Positions 1-12,394 of a DNA stretch of 64,000 nt are shown in pieces. The position numbers and the translations under genes were made by a program. Source of the stretch: Hofstenia miamia. Lineage: Eukaryota; Xenacoelomorpha; Acoela. How positions within the stretch are numbered: position 1 is the stretch's first letter; the number at the start of each line of letters is the position of its first letter. Location of the stretch: positions 1,885,694-1,949,693 of the forward strand of contig SCFE01000004.1 in the NCBI GenBank assembly GCA_004352715.1. The letters are read 5' to 3'. The notes beneath the pieces are model-generated. The model ran no database searches and was not told the DNA's origin. It saw nothing but the letters and a program-made list of their open reading frames with translations.

Positions 1-471
1 TATATATATATATATTGTTATAGCAATTTTAGAAAAAAAGTGCTAAATGAAACATTACAAATATTTTGAATTACCAATATTTTGTTGGTTGGCTCTCAAC
101 AAATGCTAAAGGGCTACGTACAAACAACAGGGTAAAAATCCAAGTATAGAACGAGGTGTGCGAGTTCTGCCCCAAGAGATTCCTATTCTCTTTTAGATTT
201 TTCCAATTGCAATTACAATTTGATGGAAATTTCTTATGGAACGCCACAATTGAACCCTTCTAATAGCCATCTAGGCTGAAAATATATTATTTGCATAATT
301 TCACATTAGCTTACTTGCAAAGTAGAATACAAATATTTCTGTAGAATTATATTTTAGTGATATCTTAGAGTATTTCATCGTTCACATATGAACATAAAAC
401 TTAAAAAAGCTTTTAAGAGAAATTTACCTATTTGCTTTAACTCTAAAATAATGAAACAGTGACCGTATGAA

Positions 472-474
<3 letters not shown>

Positions 475-513
<39 letters not shown>
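475..513. repeat. (AT)n microsatellite
   Basis: Uninterrupted AT dinucleotides in the exchanger intron after exon 4. Confidence 0.95.
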
Positions 514-514
<1 letters not shown>

Positions 515-647
515 CGAAAAGGGCCTTTTGCCTCTATTCAGCTTGAAGAGATTTTCACCCTCCTAATTAAACTTTTGATTATTATATATAAGACGTTTTC
601 TCTGCACAAATGTAGTTTGCATTAAGGTTCAATAAAAGCCAACATAC

Positions 648-980
648 CTTCTGTAACTAGAAGAGTGCTTGATTGCTTTTCTAGTTTAAGCTTAGCAGAA
701 GTGGCGTCTGAAACAGGAGAAATTGGCCTCCCCTCTTCTTTTGAAATAAGGCGTGCTGTATATTTTTTATCTAGAAATCTCATCAAATATATTCTCTTGT
801 CTGTCCAATATGCAAGAATCACGAGAATTGGGAAGAAAAGAAACGTCAGCATACCTTCCCACCAATCGACTCTCTCTGGGGTTGATATACTGATTATAAT
901 GTACAGCCACACATACGCAAGTACGCTCCATGTGGCAGTACAAACAAACACACGTAAGTGTTCAATGCGACGAGTTTCAC
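648..980 (-). CDS. slc8a: Na+/Ca2+ exchanger, coding exon 4 (end of first membrane half)
   Basis: Plasma-membrane antiporter exchanging Na+ for Ca2+. The exon translates to the region after the alpha-1 repeat: it begins GETRRIEHLRVFV, then a hydrophobic segment with AYVWLYIIIS, then WWEGMLTFLFFPILVILAYW and the basic stretch DKRIYLMRFLDKKY. This matches the SLC8 pattern (ETRKIKHLRVFF..., WEGLLTFFFFPI...) that ends the first membrane domain and starts the large cytosolic loop. On the minus strand it opens after an acceptor (tttttag) at 981 and closes at a strong donor (GAAG/gtatgt) at 648. Phase 1 at the acceptor matches the donor of exon 3 and rebuilds the conserved Asp-Gly-Glu. In vertebrate genes this part sits in one large exon; here it is split. 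The Calx-beta domains and alpha-2 repeat must lie left of position 1. Frame and family are clear; the exact 3' limit is inferred from the donor. Confidence 0.93.
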
Positions 981-2529
981 CTAAAAAGTTCATGATTCAT
1001 ATTGAATTATTACATTGTGTAAATATGAAACCTATGAATTAAATAATTTTCTTTAAAAATAAAAAACCAAGATATAGTTTGATTGTAACTGAAAATTGCT
1101 TACATAGTGGTGGTAATTTGACTTTATAGTTTCCACTAGTCTAGTGATGTGCGGATAAAATGTCTTAGTAACGCATCCAGTTTTTAAAAGAATTCATTTA
1201 ACCGTAATCATATTAAGCAAAGATGAATAAGTAGAACGTTTTTGAGTAAAAATGGAGTTTTATTAAATCAATTTGTATTGAACAATAGCAATTTTCACAA
1301 TGAAACTGTAGGTTTCTCATTACCCACACTAGTTATCCACGGATAGTACTCATAACTGTTTGCGATATTACCGTACAATAGAATCAACAAATGATGAGGT
1401 CTCACTAATAGGTTGCCAGATATAGTGTATTTTCAAGAGCGCGGTAAGGCCAAAATTCTATTCTGTTGCCACAAACAAAATTTGTGTCTTCATGAGAGGG
1501 CTGTGAAAACTGTCATGCAAATTTATTAGTTAGAATATTTCCAATGTGCTAATAGGTTTTCACGAAAGCGATCCAAAGTTCATCCTTACATTTTATTGGT
1601 TGATTTTTTTAGGGCCGTTTAAATGAAGTGTAGGATAGAGCATCAAGCGAAATGCTGCTACTCGCATTAAGGGCGTCTACATGAGCAACGGCATTATCTC
1701 AATTTAGTTGCTCTTTCGTTGCAGAATTTGTTTCTTCACATCAAGCCGTATTGGTGATCAATAACTTGTCAATCATTTTGGTTGTGCTTTCAAATTGTGA
1801 TTTGCCTTTTAACTTTTAGGTAACTAATCAGATTTTACCATTATATATATGTATATATGTATATATAAATTCAAACTACGCCGAATTAAGGTGTTTCGTG
1901 TATCGTATAGACGTGCGTATTCACAGTGTTTTTCAAACCGCAAAATCATTACGCGGTGCTCATTTATCTCAACACGGCCGCACACTCATGAAAACACAAA
2001 GCAGGCCGTTTTTGAAAACATGCTACCAAAGGCCAGGAGTTGTGCGCTGAGGCCAATTAATTAAGTCAGAGCGTTGTCCTGAAAATGCACAATTTTTTTC
2101 GAATATATGCAGATGCAAGGCAAAAGTAGAAATTAACATATGTCTATTGTTCAATTTTAATTCAATAATTTAAAACGACTTAACATTCAATTACATTGCT
2201 TTTATTAGAGAAACAAAATAATTACTGTAAACACTTAGGGAATATCAAAATTCACATATGTTTACAATTTCAATGTAAACAGCATATTTCCAAAAAATTC
2301 TACAATATTATAAAAATTATTTGTCAAATTTTTTAACATTTCTGCAGTAACGAAATAACATAGACTAAATAGAAAATAAATCTAAGGTAGAAATTGAATT
2401 TGATATCTTTGCAAAATAGTTATTTCCAATATAATAATATTAATAATAATAATAATAAAAATAATGATAATAAAAATAATAAAATTGGAAAATTAAGTAA
2501 GATGTCTGGGTTCGAATGAGGATTAGGTA

Positions 2530-3110
2530 GTAACCGTGCAGTAAATGGACCAAATTGAAGAAGTCAAAGAAGTGTACAAGTACAAGTTCTTAAGATTCAA
2601 AGAAAAAAACAAGATAGGCCATGAGTAGGTGAAGACATCACTAAGGAAAGAATACAAGAGGTGGGTAAGGAAGGCATTATGAAATTCAGAATTGAATTCG
2701 CACAATAGCATAATGTGTTATATCATCGTTGAGATGCTGAGCAGGAATAGTAAGTAAAATAAGAACTACCTAAGGGGGCTAAACTAGAGATCAGAGAGTT
2801 ATAAGAGTAGAAAGAACATTCAACATAAATAGAGATGTGGACAGTGTGTCAAGCCAGTCGTCAGTTGAAGGAGAGACGTTAAGATTGAAAGAGCATGCTG
2901 ATAAGCAACCCAAGGGATAGCTTCTGGAGATAAGTAGGTTAAGATACTGTGGGATTTCAACATAAAAATTAGCAAGGTATTCCAAGTAAGAAACCAGACA
3001 TAGTGGTAGATAAATGGAAAGAATGGGGACAGTGATGGACATAGCAGTAGCGACGGATAGGAATGTAGAAAGTAAGGAGAAAAATCAGATGGATAATTAT
3101 AGTGTGTTGG
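2530..3110 (+). mobile_element. Degraded LINE 3' end in exchanger intron 3
   Basis: Plus-strand sequence at 2930-3080 aligns with the better preserved LINE 3' region at 35605-35760 (KILWDFNIQTSK, RRPDIVVVDKEKRLG, IAVPKDRNVESKEKEK in the latter). Upstream pieces resemble the reverse transcriptase thumb region (RKEYKRWVRKAL). Many stops and frameshifts. Preceded by an (AAT)n-rich tract at 2435-2480, as are the other copies in the window. Confidence 0.7.
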
Positions 3111-3262
3111 GAGTCTCACACCTGATAAAACAAAGAGATAATGTTTTTAGACTTTGATAGACTGCTTATATTTCTTATATCTTTTGGGATAACTGATGTA
3201 GAAAAGTCAAATCCGTCTAGAATCTTGAGTAAAGTAACGAAGAAAATTAATCAATGAATTAC

Positions 3263-3546
3263 CATCTGGGATTGCATAGACACAAATAGCCGTGATGACA
3301 AACAGATTGAAGGCCGCACTACCAACGATGGTTCCAGGCCCAAGATCCCCCGATGCGAAATTCATTACAAAAACTTCGATAATTGATAGGAGAATCTCTG
3401 GACAACTGGAACCAAGAGCCATTAAGGTAAGATTGGCAACTGTTTCATTCCATATCCGAACCTGAATTGTTACTTGTTCTCCATTATCTCTCACCATTCT
3501 GATAGTTCGTTTTTGTGACGTAATAACTTCAATAGCTGTCATAAAT
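3263..3546 (-). CDS. slc8a: Na+/Ca2+ exchanger, coding exon 3 (alpha-1 repeat)
   Basis: This exon carries the ion-binding alpha-1 repeat. It reads FMTAIEVITSQ, a basic connector, VRIWNETVANLTLMALGSS, then CPEILLSIIEVF, GDLGPGTIVGSAAFN and the helix LFVITAICVYAIPDG. All are SLC8 landmarks. The acceptor (aatttag) is at 3547-3548 and completes an Arg codon with exon 2; the donor (GATG/gtaatt) follows 3263 and hands phase 1 to exon 4. The usual GSSAPE motif is GSSCPE here: the alanine next to the Pro-Glu of the ion pathway is replaced by cysteine (TGT). Both the glutamate and the GSAAFN asparagine are kept, so the exon looks functional. The intron towards exon 4 (981-3262) contains a decayed LINE. 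Confidence 0.95.
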
Positions 3547-3929
3547 CTAAATTATTAAAGCAATAAATTCCAATATATTTTTGTTAAATATTTAAAAATA
3601 ATCCTTGTTATTTTATATACCTTCATTTGATTTCTAAAATTGTAATGTGTGCTCTAAGTACATTAATTCATTATTTAAGAAGTTCAGTTTAATATATGCA
3701 AACACTATTCACAAAAAACAGCATGAATAACACCTGATATTTCAAATTAAAAACATGGGACAAATTAATTCTTGGGAAATATATTGATTTGCTAGTCTCA
3801 TTCCGGTGAGCATATTCTGCAGAGCTGTCATGTTATTGTGGCAAATAGTGTATTGTAGATCAAATATAAAATTTTCATAAACGACAATAAATCATGTTTC
3901 ACGTAGTCAACGTACACTGGAATGGAGCG

Positions 3930-4567
3930 CATAGTTGGAACCGACCGGCAATAATTAGGCCCGGCCTAACCTGTGGCCGGTGAATGACTTACTCTGCCCG
4001 GTCGGTTCTTGCCAAATGTAAATTTGCATTCTCATATAATCTGCTAAAAATAACATTGAAAACGGTGCAGAATAGTATATTCAAAAAAATGTTATAAACC
4101 CAAATATATTGAGAAATATAAAAAATATAAAATTATAGAAAATACAATGGCCATTGACCGTTAGAAAACGCCTCCTTTAATGTGCTTAATGATTCAACCG
4201 AAGCACTATCTAATAGTGACATCTTCTCTGAAACGATTCGTGAGAGACTCAATTATTAATGTCGGTAAAACTCAATATACATGTAATGAGGTTTTGCATA
4301 TACAAAACACTCGCACACATCACATTACGAAAAAAAGCTTTATAACCTGCAAGTGATATTTTTGTTCTATTTTTCAAAATGTTTTTTGAAGTTTTTCCTA
4401 CAAAATTAATATATTGGTCTTTGTCTTGACTCTGATCTTGACCACATATTATATTGTTTGGCTAAAAATTCGGCCGATTTAGACCGGTATATTTTTGCCG
4501 ACCTTAATAATTATTCTAGGCCGGCATGCGGCCGGCAAAAAACAGTCAGTGGCTGGTTCCAAATCTG
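3930..4567. mobile_element. hAT-type nonautonomous element (MITE) in exchanger intron 2
   Basis: 638 bp flanked by a perfect 8-bp target duplication ATGGAGCG (3922-3929 and 4568-4575). Termini are CATAGTTGGAACC and, inverted, CAGATTTGGAACC. Subterminal sequence at both ends is unusually GC-rich and full of GGCCGG-type motifs. No coding capacity. The 8-bp duplication and CA-start fit the hAT superfamily. Confidence 0.8.
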
Positions 4568-5572
4568 ATGGAGCGGTATATGAAAGTTCGAATTGATCCT
4601 CGGCCTTAGTATAAAAGTTGCCTATAATGTTTTCATAATGCTAAGTAAAATTTTTGAGGCTATCGTTTGTCGCATGTACTCAGGTCCGTAACCAGCATTA
4701 TCACCTAAGGGTCGACACACATTCAGAAGAGGTTGATAAAATTTTGAAATTTCTTAAGATTTAAACTAAGAGTTTACCAAGAATGTAGACTATTTTAATT
4801 TTATATTTCATGTATTGGCAGGTTGTAAAACAACAATGGGTAAAGGCAATAATTGCAATATCGTACCATATAATAATGGAATGGACAGGATTTTAATATG
4901 GCTATTATTAATTTAAGGTAGTACCATACTTCACAATAATGGATCATAATGTTAATGCTGTAGCGTGTTACTTAACCGGAAAAACGCACTAAAAATGCAA
5001 TTTCACCTTTGAATATTTTACTCCATCTACTACTGATCAGCCAATTATTGTACATTGCTCACACAACAAAAATGGATTACGTAATTTCTTTCGCTGCTTA
5101 TGAGTAGAAGAAATGTAATCTTTCCTTAAAAACTGATTTGGTTACAATCATTATCATGATCGTTTCTTTCTGGAATTGATTGGTAAAAGCTTTTCTACAA
5201 GATTTTCATTACATTTGATGCAGTTAAAGGACTTTATTATATAGCTTGTCTTCAATTTTTATTTTTTTCCATTTATTTTATGAGATTTGTTAGAATGACC
5301 CTTTAAATACAGTCACGTTCCAGATATCTTTTCTATTTTGAAATAAAAATTAATCAATTTTTTAGAAGTCCAACTAGATATAATGAAATTTTTTATTTGT
5401 TAACAGGTTGGCAGCAATCATACACCAATCATATAAATAGAAATACAGCTTATGAGTTGACAAAGTTTGCTTTTATCGAATTACCTTGTAAGCCAATTTT
5501 ACAGTAAATTTCAGCATTCATATATATATATATATATATATGTATAGAAAATGTATATTAATATTGAATTAC

Positions 5573-5697
5573 CGATCAGACACAATGGAGACGCCCAAGA
5601 ACATGTATATTAGTGCCAGCACGTATATAATCCCACGCACAATGGTGTAGAATGTGCCAACTTCAAACGGACGCCAACACGGTATAATTAATCCATC
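5573..5697 (-). CDS. slc8a: Na+/Ca2+ exchanger, coding exon 2 (first membrane helix of mature protein)
   Basis: A 125-bp exon too short to stand out by ORF length. On the minus strand it reads DGLIIPCWRPFEVGTFYTIV, then RGIIYVLALIYMFLGVSIVS and DR. It corresponds to the SLC8 segment running from the extracellular N-terminus (GVILPIW...) through the first transmembrane helix with YMFLGVSI. The acceptor tag at 5698-5700 is in phase 0 with exon 1; the donor CG/gtaatt at 5571-5573 splits the Arg codon completed by exon 3. An (AT)n microsatellite lies close to the donor (5520-5541). Introns on both sides are over 2 kb. Confidence 0.93.
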
Positions 5698-6477
5698 CTA
5701 AATCACATTAAGTAATATGAGTTTAACATTACATCTAATCCCAAAATACATGCAAACATTATTTTTTCCTTTTGAGTTAAAAGTATGAATTTATGAATAT
5801 ATGTATATTAGGAGTTTATTGCATTAAGACGCGAATAATTTTTACTTTGTAGTTCGCATTTAATCTATTTTACTACGTTTTTCAAATTCAACTAATCCCT
5901 TCGGTCACCAAAACCACAACTCCCAAAGGATTGTTTCTCGAAAATCTGAAATAGATGTAAAAGCATGCTATTTAAAATGTAGTGAAGGAAATGAGAAGGA
6001 ATAATTTAATGCAAATAACACTTGAGTAGGCCATTCGATGAGCTATACATTTCAATGGTTCAAGGATGTTGTGCTAATTAACACTAGAGCAACATTCTGA
6101 GTCAATTGATTTATTTTATTAACGCTTCACACCTACAATGTTTTTCCATACATTATTAAAAATTCTTTTTCTAAATATTCATTTGTAGGATATAACATTG
6201 TACAAAAGTTGTGTGGATTTGATCAACTTTTCTATACATTACACATTTATTAAAAAACTAGTGCGTTACACATGGTAGGATAGGCAGAGAATTCTGTTTT
6301 AAATTATAAAATTTTTCAATCATTTTGAATATGCAATTTGAAATATCATATTGAATTAGATTATAACCTCACAGCTCACTTTGCAGTAATATATCTATAT
6401 CAAAATTTAGTAAGGTTAATGAATGCTCTGTAGATGAATAGAAAGCTGTGAACGTGAATAAGGTTTAGAGAAATGTA
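5698..6477. other. Exchanger intron 1, no element recognised
   Basis: AT-rich, no coding likeness and no terminal repeats noticed. The same holds for 4576-5519 in intron 2, and for 7133-8600, 10910-11925 and 12395-13650 in intron 1, apart from a short hairpin at 12937-12985 and a GC-rich patch at 7801-7870. Confidence 0.6.
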
Positions 6478-7132
6478 TAGTGCTGGCAAAAAGTTTTGAG
6501 CAACCAGTCATCACAAAATATTTTTTGGGATGAATTAAGATATGCTCCTGATTTTTTCCTGAGCTATAATTTTTTTCACACTGAATTCAATTATTTATGA
6601 ATTTGCCTATCAGATATTTAGTTTTTCTCGCTTACCCTTGCTTAGGGGCACCCTAAAATATACTTAAATAATTGTACTTAGCATGCAAAGTTTGCCATTT
6701 GTGCACATTTTCAAAACACTGTAAAAAATTTCACACAAATATTGATGTGCAGATTTTGTGCAAATCCCATTACACTATTAATGTTAATATATATTTTGTA
6801 AATATAATCGATTTATTCAAAATTTCAGCATCAATATTTCTAAAACTTTTATGTACAGCTTTTAGAAAATTCGCATAGATAGCAAACTTGGCATTCTAAA
6901 TACAATTATTTTGGTGTATTTTGCATACAATAAAAATTAATTCAAACATATTTTAGAGTGCCGCTAACCAGGGTTAAGAGAGAAAGACTAAATATCTGAT
7001 AGGCAAAATTACAAAAAAAAATGAATTCAAGGTGAAAAAGTTTATAATTCAGGAAAAAATCAGAAGCATATCTTGATTCATCCCAAAATTATTGTGTGAT
7101 GAATTTTTGTTTCAAACTTTTGATCAACACTG
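6478..7132. mobile_element. Tc1/mariner-type fold-back element, 655 bp
   Basis: Two inverted arms of about 200 bp each, running from TAGTGCTGGCAAAAAGTTTT at the left and, inverted, CAGTGTTGATCAAAAGTTT at the right, flanked by TA on both sides. The arms share inner stretches such as CCTATCAGATATTTAGT and GATTTTTTCCTGA. The CAGTGYTG-CAAAAGTTT end is typical of Tc1-like elements. The central 250 bp do not encode a transposase, so this is a nonautonomous copy in exchanger intron 1. Confidence 0.75.
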
Positions 7133-8619
7133 TAGTTGTAATCTATTCAGCATCAAATTATCAAAATACCAGAAAATATATTGAGATTTATTAATATAAA
7201 ACTGTAATAAAACTTAAATATGTTCCTGTATTAGAAAAAATCATCCTTATCAACTTTTGAAATAAAAAACATATTAAAGTCTCATTTTTAAGATGCTACT
7301 ATAACAGTATTTTTCATATAAGATTATATATATATAGAAACAGGAATATTTACAAAATGGCAGCATATGTAATAGTTCTGAAGAGTTATTGGAGAACTTA
7401 TTTTAAGCAAAGATTTGTTATTTGTGAACTTTGTGTATTGCAGCAGGGATTGCATATGAAAGTATCTGTTTAATCAGTCTGAGAAACCATTGAGCTTCAG
7501 ACAAAATTATACAAAAATAGGTTGGTTTTTTTATTCTGCAGACCAAGAAATTTCAATTTCCCAAGACATTGTTCAAAAAATGTACTACGATTTAACATAT
7601 AGAAACAAAGTTGAGAATCAATTTTGGTTATATTAAGTATAAGCTTAACTCTTAACATCATAGTAAAATCATATATTTACACTTGTTGCATTCAATTTCA
7701 AACATTTGCAATCAAACCTATTAAGCATTTTGGAATTATATGAACGCAAATATAAGTAAATTTGAAAATAACGCATATTTGAAATGTTAAATGCTTGTGG
7801 GTCATACATGGATATGGGCCGGGCATTGGCCATGTTTCGGCTGAGGCATTGAAAAAACGGTACAAGAAAATGGGCCAATATTTTAAAATATTCTTACTAT
7901 TGCGCAATTGTGCATGCAGATAATGCAAATGCAGTGACTGGAAAATAATTTATATAGAATTTAATAAAAAATAAATTTACATTTTATTATAAGTTTCTAC
8001 CCAACTTTGATTTAGCAAATTAAAAGTTTTTTTTCAAGAATACTATAATAGGGAGGGGGCTGGGTTGGGGGCAACTAAAATAGGCAAGCTATATGTGAAT
8101 ATCCAAAGTGTTTGGGGATTATTTTCACACTTTCTAAACTTTGGGCAGTTTCCAGTATTAGATCTCATTTAACTGTAAAGCTCTTATAGAAATGTGACTG
8201 AAATTGATCTTGCCTCATTTTCCTGAAAAGGGAAATGTATTTTCTAATGTCATCTTGATGACGTCATTATAATTATGAATCAATTAAAAAGAATTAGGCA
8301 CCTTTATATCATATACTATTAAAAAGGTAGTCAAGCTGTGAGTAACATGAATATAAAGCCAACTTCCTAGTGATCTCTGAGAACGAGGTGTGTGAATTTT
8401 TGGCTTGTAGCAAATTATGACGTCAATTTTCACATAGATGAAAATCTGAAACACTGTAAAATATTTCGAAAACGAACGTATCGCATATATTTGTAGAGGC
8501 ACTAACCATGTACCCAGTAAAATATTTTTATAAGTGAACTCAGAACACAAGAAAAGTTTTCACATTCATGCTCGAATTACATTATAATGCACTTATATCT
8601 ACCATTAAAATAATTATTA

Positions 8620-10350
8620 TTACTATTGGTGTCCCATAGGATCCATTTTAGCTCCAATACTATTTGTTGCTTTTTATAAATGATTTTACAAATAGTTGTC
8701 AATCACTTTGTTACATTTTTGCTGATGATGTCAAGTTTTCAAACAGTAATTTTCAAGATTTAATGACTGATACTTGGCTAAACTAATAAAATGAAATTTA
8801 GCTTCAAAAGTTATCTAGCATACAAAAATGCTTTAATTTACTACGAACTCTTGCCAGTTTCATTATATCATCAATTATAGGATGTTTACCAATTAATCGA
8901 TATAATCATTGGTAAATATGATTTATTCAATATTTATACTGTTTCACTTAAATTTAAAAACATTTGAAAATGTAAAAATTTACTATTTGTTATAAAGAAA
9001 ACGAAGAAAAATTCTACTGATCATTGGTACCTTAATGCAATTAGCCGCATTACTATCTAATTCTGAAGTTCAACTTTGACTTCTTTGAAAATCCAGGAAT
9101 TAGTAAAAATAAATTATATGATATTCTATATGATTTCTTGGAAGATTCGCATTAAGTCAATGCATGTTAACGGTTCCTATTATATTTATGCAGTGACTGT
9201 GAAAAATCATTTAAATTTTGTAAATATTAGTTATGTTTATTGTATTTTTATTATCTACAGCTTAATATAGCCTAGTAAGTAGTAGTAGTAGTAGTAGAAT
9301 TTATTAATATTATATATATTAATTTTAGAAATGAACTTAAAAATAAAAAAAGAAATTCAGCAATATTTCCATATTGAAACATCAACTGGGAAAGAGTATT
9401 CGCACAATTTTTGTATAACATAATATGCTCTGTTCGGTGCTACTTTTCTGTTTAGTTTTTTTGTTTTAGTTCATAGTATGTAAAAATATATTGCTTAAAT
9501 AGTATTAGTAGTAGTATACGGATGATAGTTGCATTTATGTCGCAAATGATTATAAAATGACATGTTTAAAATCATTAAATGCTGATCTTGTGAATATTAA
9601 GTTGTGGTTAGATGCGAACCAACTTTATTTAAATATATTGAAATCTCAATTTATTATATTACATACTTCCCTTGATTGCAGTAAAAACCTATCTCTAAAA
9701 CTGGATGATATCTGTTTGCCTATTTTTAATAAAGTTTATTTCGTAGGTGCTTCATTTAATTAAAACCTAAACTTTAGAGACTTTTTGACTAATAAAATAC
9801 GAAGACTTGCTATTTTCAACTAACAACTAAAATTTTAATTTATTGTATTCCCATGCAACTGGTAATACAATACGTGCGTTCCCACGTATATGGAATTATA
9901 AGCTATGGGTCTTTACTAGCAGTTGGTACTAACATACTTAAATGGAATAGCATTGAAAAAATGGCCAACTGGTCAATTCAAGTTATTTCTAAAGTTCCCA
10001 GATTTACTCATACTACTCAATTTTATGCTCAATTTAAGATAATGAAGCCTACTAGTTACATTATGTATCTGGTATAAACATATTTTATGAATATAATTGC
10101 TAGTGAGAATTCACTTTTTACAGGATTACTGCATTCTACGCTAAAAAATACTTGAAAAAGAGATTAATAAAAAATAGTCATGGCTCTAATTCTTTTCTTG
10201 TAAGAACAGCTGAAATATTCAACGACATGCCATTAAAATGTAGGTTGGAGGAATTGCCCAAACTAGAAATTCAGAATTTTTTCATCAATTACAAGACTAC
10301 AAGAAAAGAATATTCGTATAATTTCATTAAAAATTCTACTGCAAATTAAT
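8620..10350 (+). mobile_element. Degraded CR1/jockey-type LINE (reverse transcriptase and C-terminal end)
   Basis: Pieces of one polymerase in order: around 8625 a broken GVPxGSILAPILFVAF box; at 9515-9763 the catalytic box as YTDD followed by CIYVANDYK, LNADLVNIKLWLDANQLYLN and KSQFIILH; at 9853-10077 HVYGIISYGSLL and ISKVPRFTHTTQFYAQFKI; at 10152-10349 NSFLVRTAEIFNDMPL. All are typical of non-LTR reverse transcriptases of the jockey/CR1 group. The pieces lie in different frames with stops between, and a stretch at 8800-9480 shows nothing recognisable. Non-functional, inside exchanger intron 1. Confidence 0.75.
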
Positions 10351-10389
10351 AGTGCTACTAAAATTAGTTTTGTTTGTAGTTTATACTTG

Positions 10390-10905
10390 CAAATAAATTG
10401 CTTTTTGAATAGTTTGAATAGTAGTACAATAGTATGTCAACTAACCCTCGGTAAGTATCTTGTCAAATGGCACAAAATTAAGTCTGTGTCCAATTGGAGA
10501 ACTGATAGATTTACAAATGTGCCTATGTTTTCACATGTTTCGCAAAACTACAGTGAATTTCAAATTATAAAACCAATAAAATATGTCTCATATATTTGCT
10601 TGCTGTACTTTCTCAGCATTCCTCTAGGTAATAAAATAGTATTTGCTAATGAAATCGATTATCATTTAAAATTTAATTATCGCATTAAAAAGTTCACTAA
10701 AATAAACATAATGAAAAATAGTTGTGCTGCAAATTCTTCTTTTGTGAAATTGCTGAAATTTTTAATGAAATACAATTAAGTTTACGATCTTTTTCAATTT
10801 TCAAGAAAGCAATACTTACTTATTTTGTTCAAAATCAAAGAGTAACGAAACATTACTCTGCGAATTTTATAGTACGTACCTTAGCTGGTAAATTAACAGG
10901 GTGGT
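10390..10905 (+). mobile_element. Second, more decayed copy of the same LINE 3' region
   Basis: Encodes NVPMFSHVSQNYSEFQIIKP, parallel to the VPRFTHTTQFYAQFKIMKP stretch of the neighbour at 9990, then a KKFTKINIMKNSCAANSSF stretch parallel to KKRLIKNSHGSNSF at 10152. A tandem or nested copy of the same family, same strand. Confidence 0.6.
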
Positions 10906-11925
10906 AGTTTATAGATGATAATGAATATATCATTTTAAATATTAGAATATTGAAAGAATTTATTACATTGATTATCTAATTTTTTCATTGAACACTTATG
11001 TATATGAAATGTCATCACTGTTTAGTTTAAGAATTATTAGAGAATTTTTATAACACTATTACACTTCATTTACTCCACAATTTGATGCGTGAAAAAACCG
11101 GGAATGAAACCGGAGATGAGCTATTAGTATACAAAGTATACAAATATTTCAACCTCTCCAAATTAGATTTAATAAATAACGTTCAAAATACTTCGATATT
11201 TATGGAATATGGCGAAATCCTCTACAGGAATGTGAGCTATGTATTCACCCTACAATAATAGGGTCAATAACATAGGATCATAGATACCAGACGGTAAATA
11301 ATTTAGAATTAAAAATTTCCAAAGCTACTTCAGATTTTTTCTCCATGCTACAAAATTTTTCTTATTAAGTTCTACAAGAGCGTAGTTGCAGGAGCCTTAA
11401 CCTTTTGAGCCGCTCTGAGGAATTATCCGCTACGTCATTTTAATGACTGGCTGTAAACCTTTGGTCGTAGTAAGCCGCTAGTCGAGGCCAGGCCACAACA
11501 CACTAAACAAGCCTATAACTAGAATTGGGTATCCTCCCAAGAAAACCATTTGAACTGAAATATACGTGAATATTTTCTTAAAATCAGGTTGATATTAATA
11601 CTGGTTCTATGTATAGATTTTAATGTCATATTGAACAATAGAAAGATGTGTTACATATTACTGTTTTGTCGCATGACAAAAACAAAGCGGGTTGAATTTA
11701 GAAAGACGGGTGTGGTTGGGTCCGATCCAAAAAGTTTGATCTGCTTCTAGACCTGATTCAAACTAGATCAAATACTTTTTATTTATTTACTTTTGCTCGT
11801 ATCAGAAGTGACAACATACCTACATTGAGATGCTATATTTTTTAGTGTTATAAAAATATTTTGTTGTTTAAAGCTGTTAAATAATGGAAAAATACATGAA
11901 AAAATTCTAATGCAGAATGAGCATA

Positions 11926-12394
11926 TTAACCCTATTTCCACCAGGAATTTTTCAAAATTTATGATGACTTCAACAAAAGATTTAAACGCCTATAACTCAA
12001 AAACTAACGAAGATATTTAAAGTGTAAACACACCACAAGATAAAGAATTGTCTCCTTCTTTTTTCGACCTAAGTTCATTATCTAACTCTGTCCCGTCAAC
12101 GCGCGACAACCTCTGACTTTGTCTTCAGGACATTAAACCCCCTTATTATATGAACATTAAGTATTGAAGAACATTTTTAGAAAAATCGGATTTCTCATTG
12201 AAGAAAATTATTTATTTGCATCTAAATCGGGCATTACAATATGTTTTAGCAATAATCTTCATCATTGAATGAGTGCGCCCTACCCCATGTATGTGTTCAT
12301 TTCAATGTGTCTTAAAAGACTTGGATAAAATTGTTTACAAATGCGGACAAATCGGTTTGTTACGTAAAAGCGACACTAGTGAAAATAGGGTTAA
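11926..12394. mobile_element. piggyBac-like MITE (TTAA-flanked)
   Basis: TTAA at 11926-11929 and 12391-12394 flank inverted ends CCCTATTTCCACCAG and, inverted, CCCTATTTTCACTAG. TTAA target duplication with a CCCT-starting terminus is the piggyBac hallmark. 461 bp between duplications, noncoding. An internal stretch (around 11990-12050) recurs at 22965-23025, so the family has a second, older copy in P1. Confidence 0.75.

Noticed and set aside
622-647. Read-through of exchanger exon 4 to a stop at 622
   Set aside because: A strong donor at 646-647 (GAAG/gtatgt) ends the exon, and family proteins continue into a long cytosolic loop.
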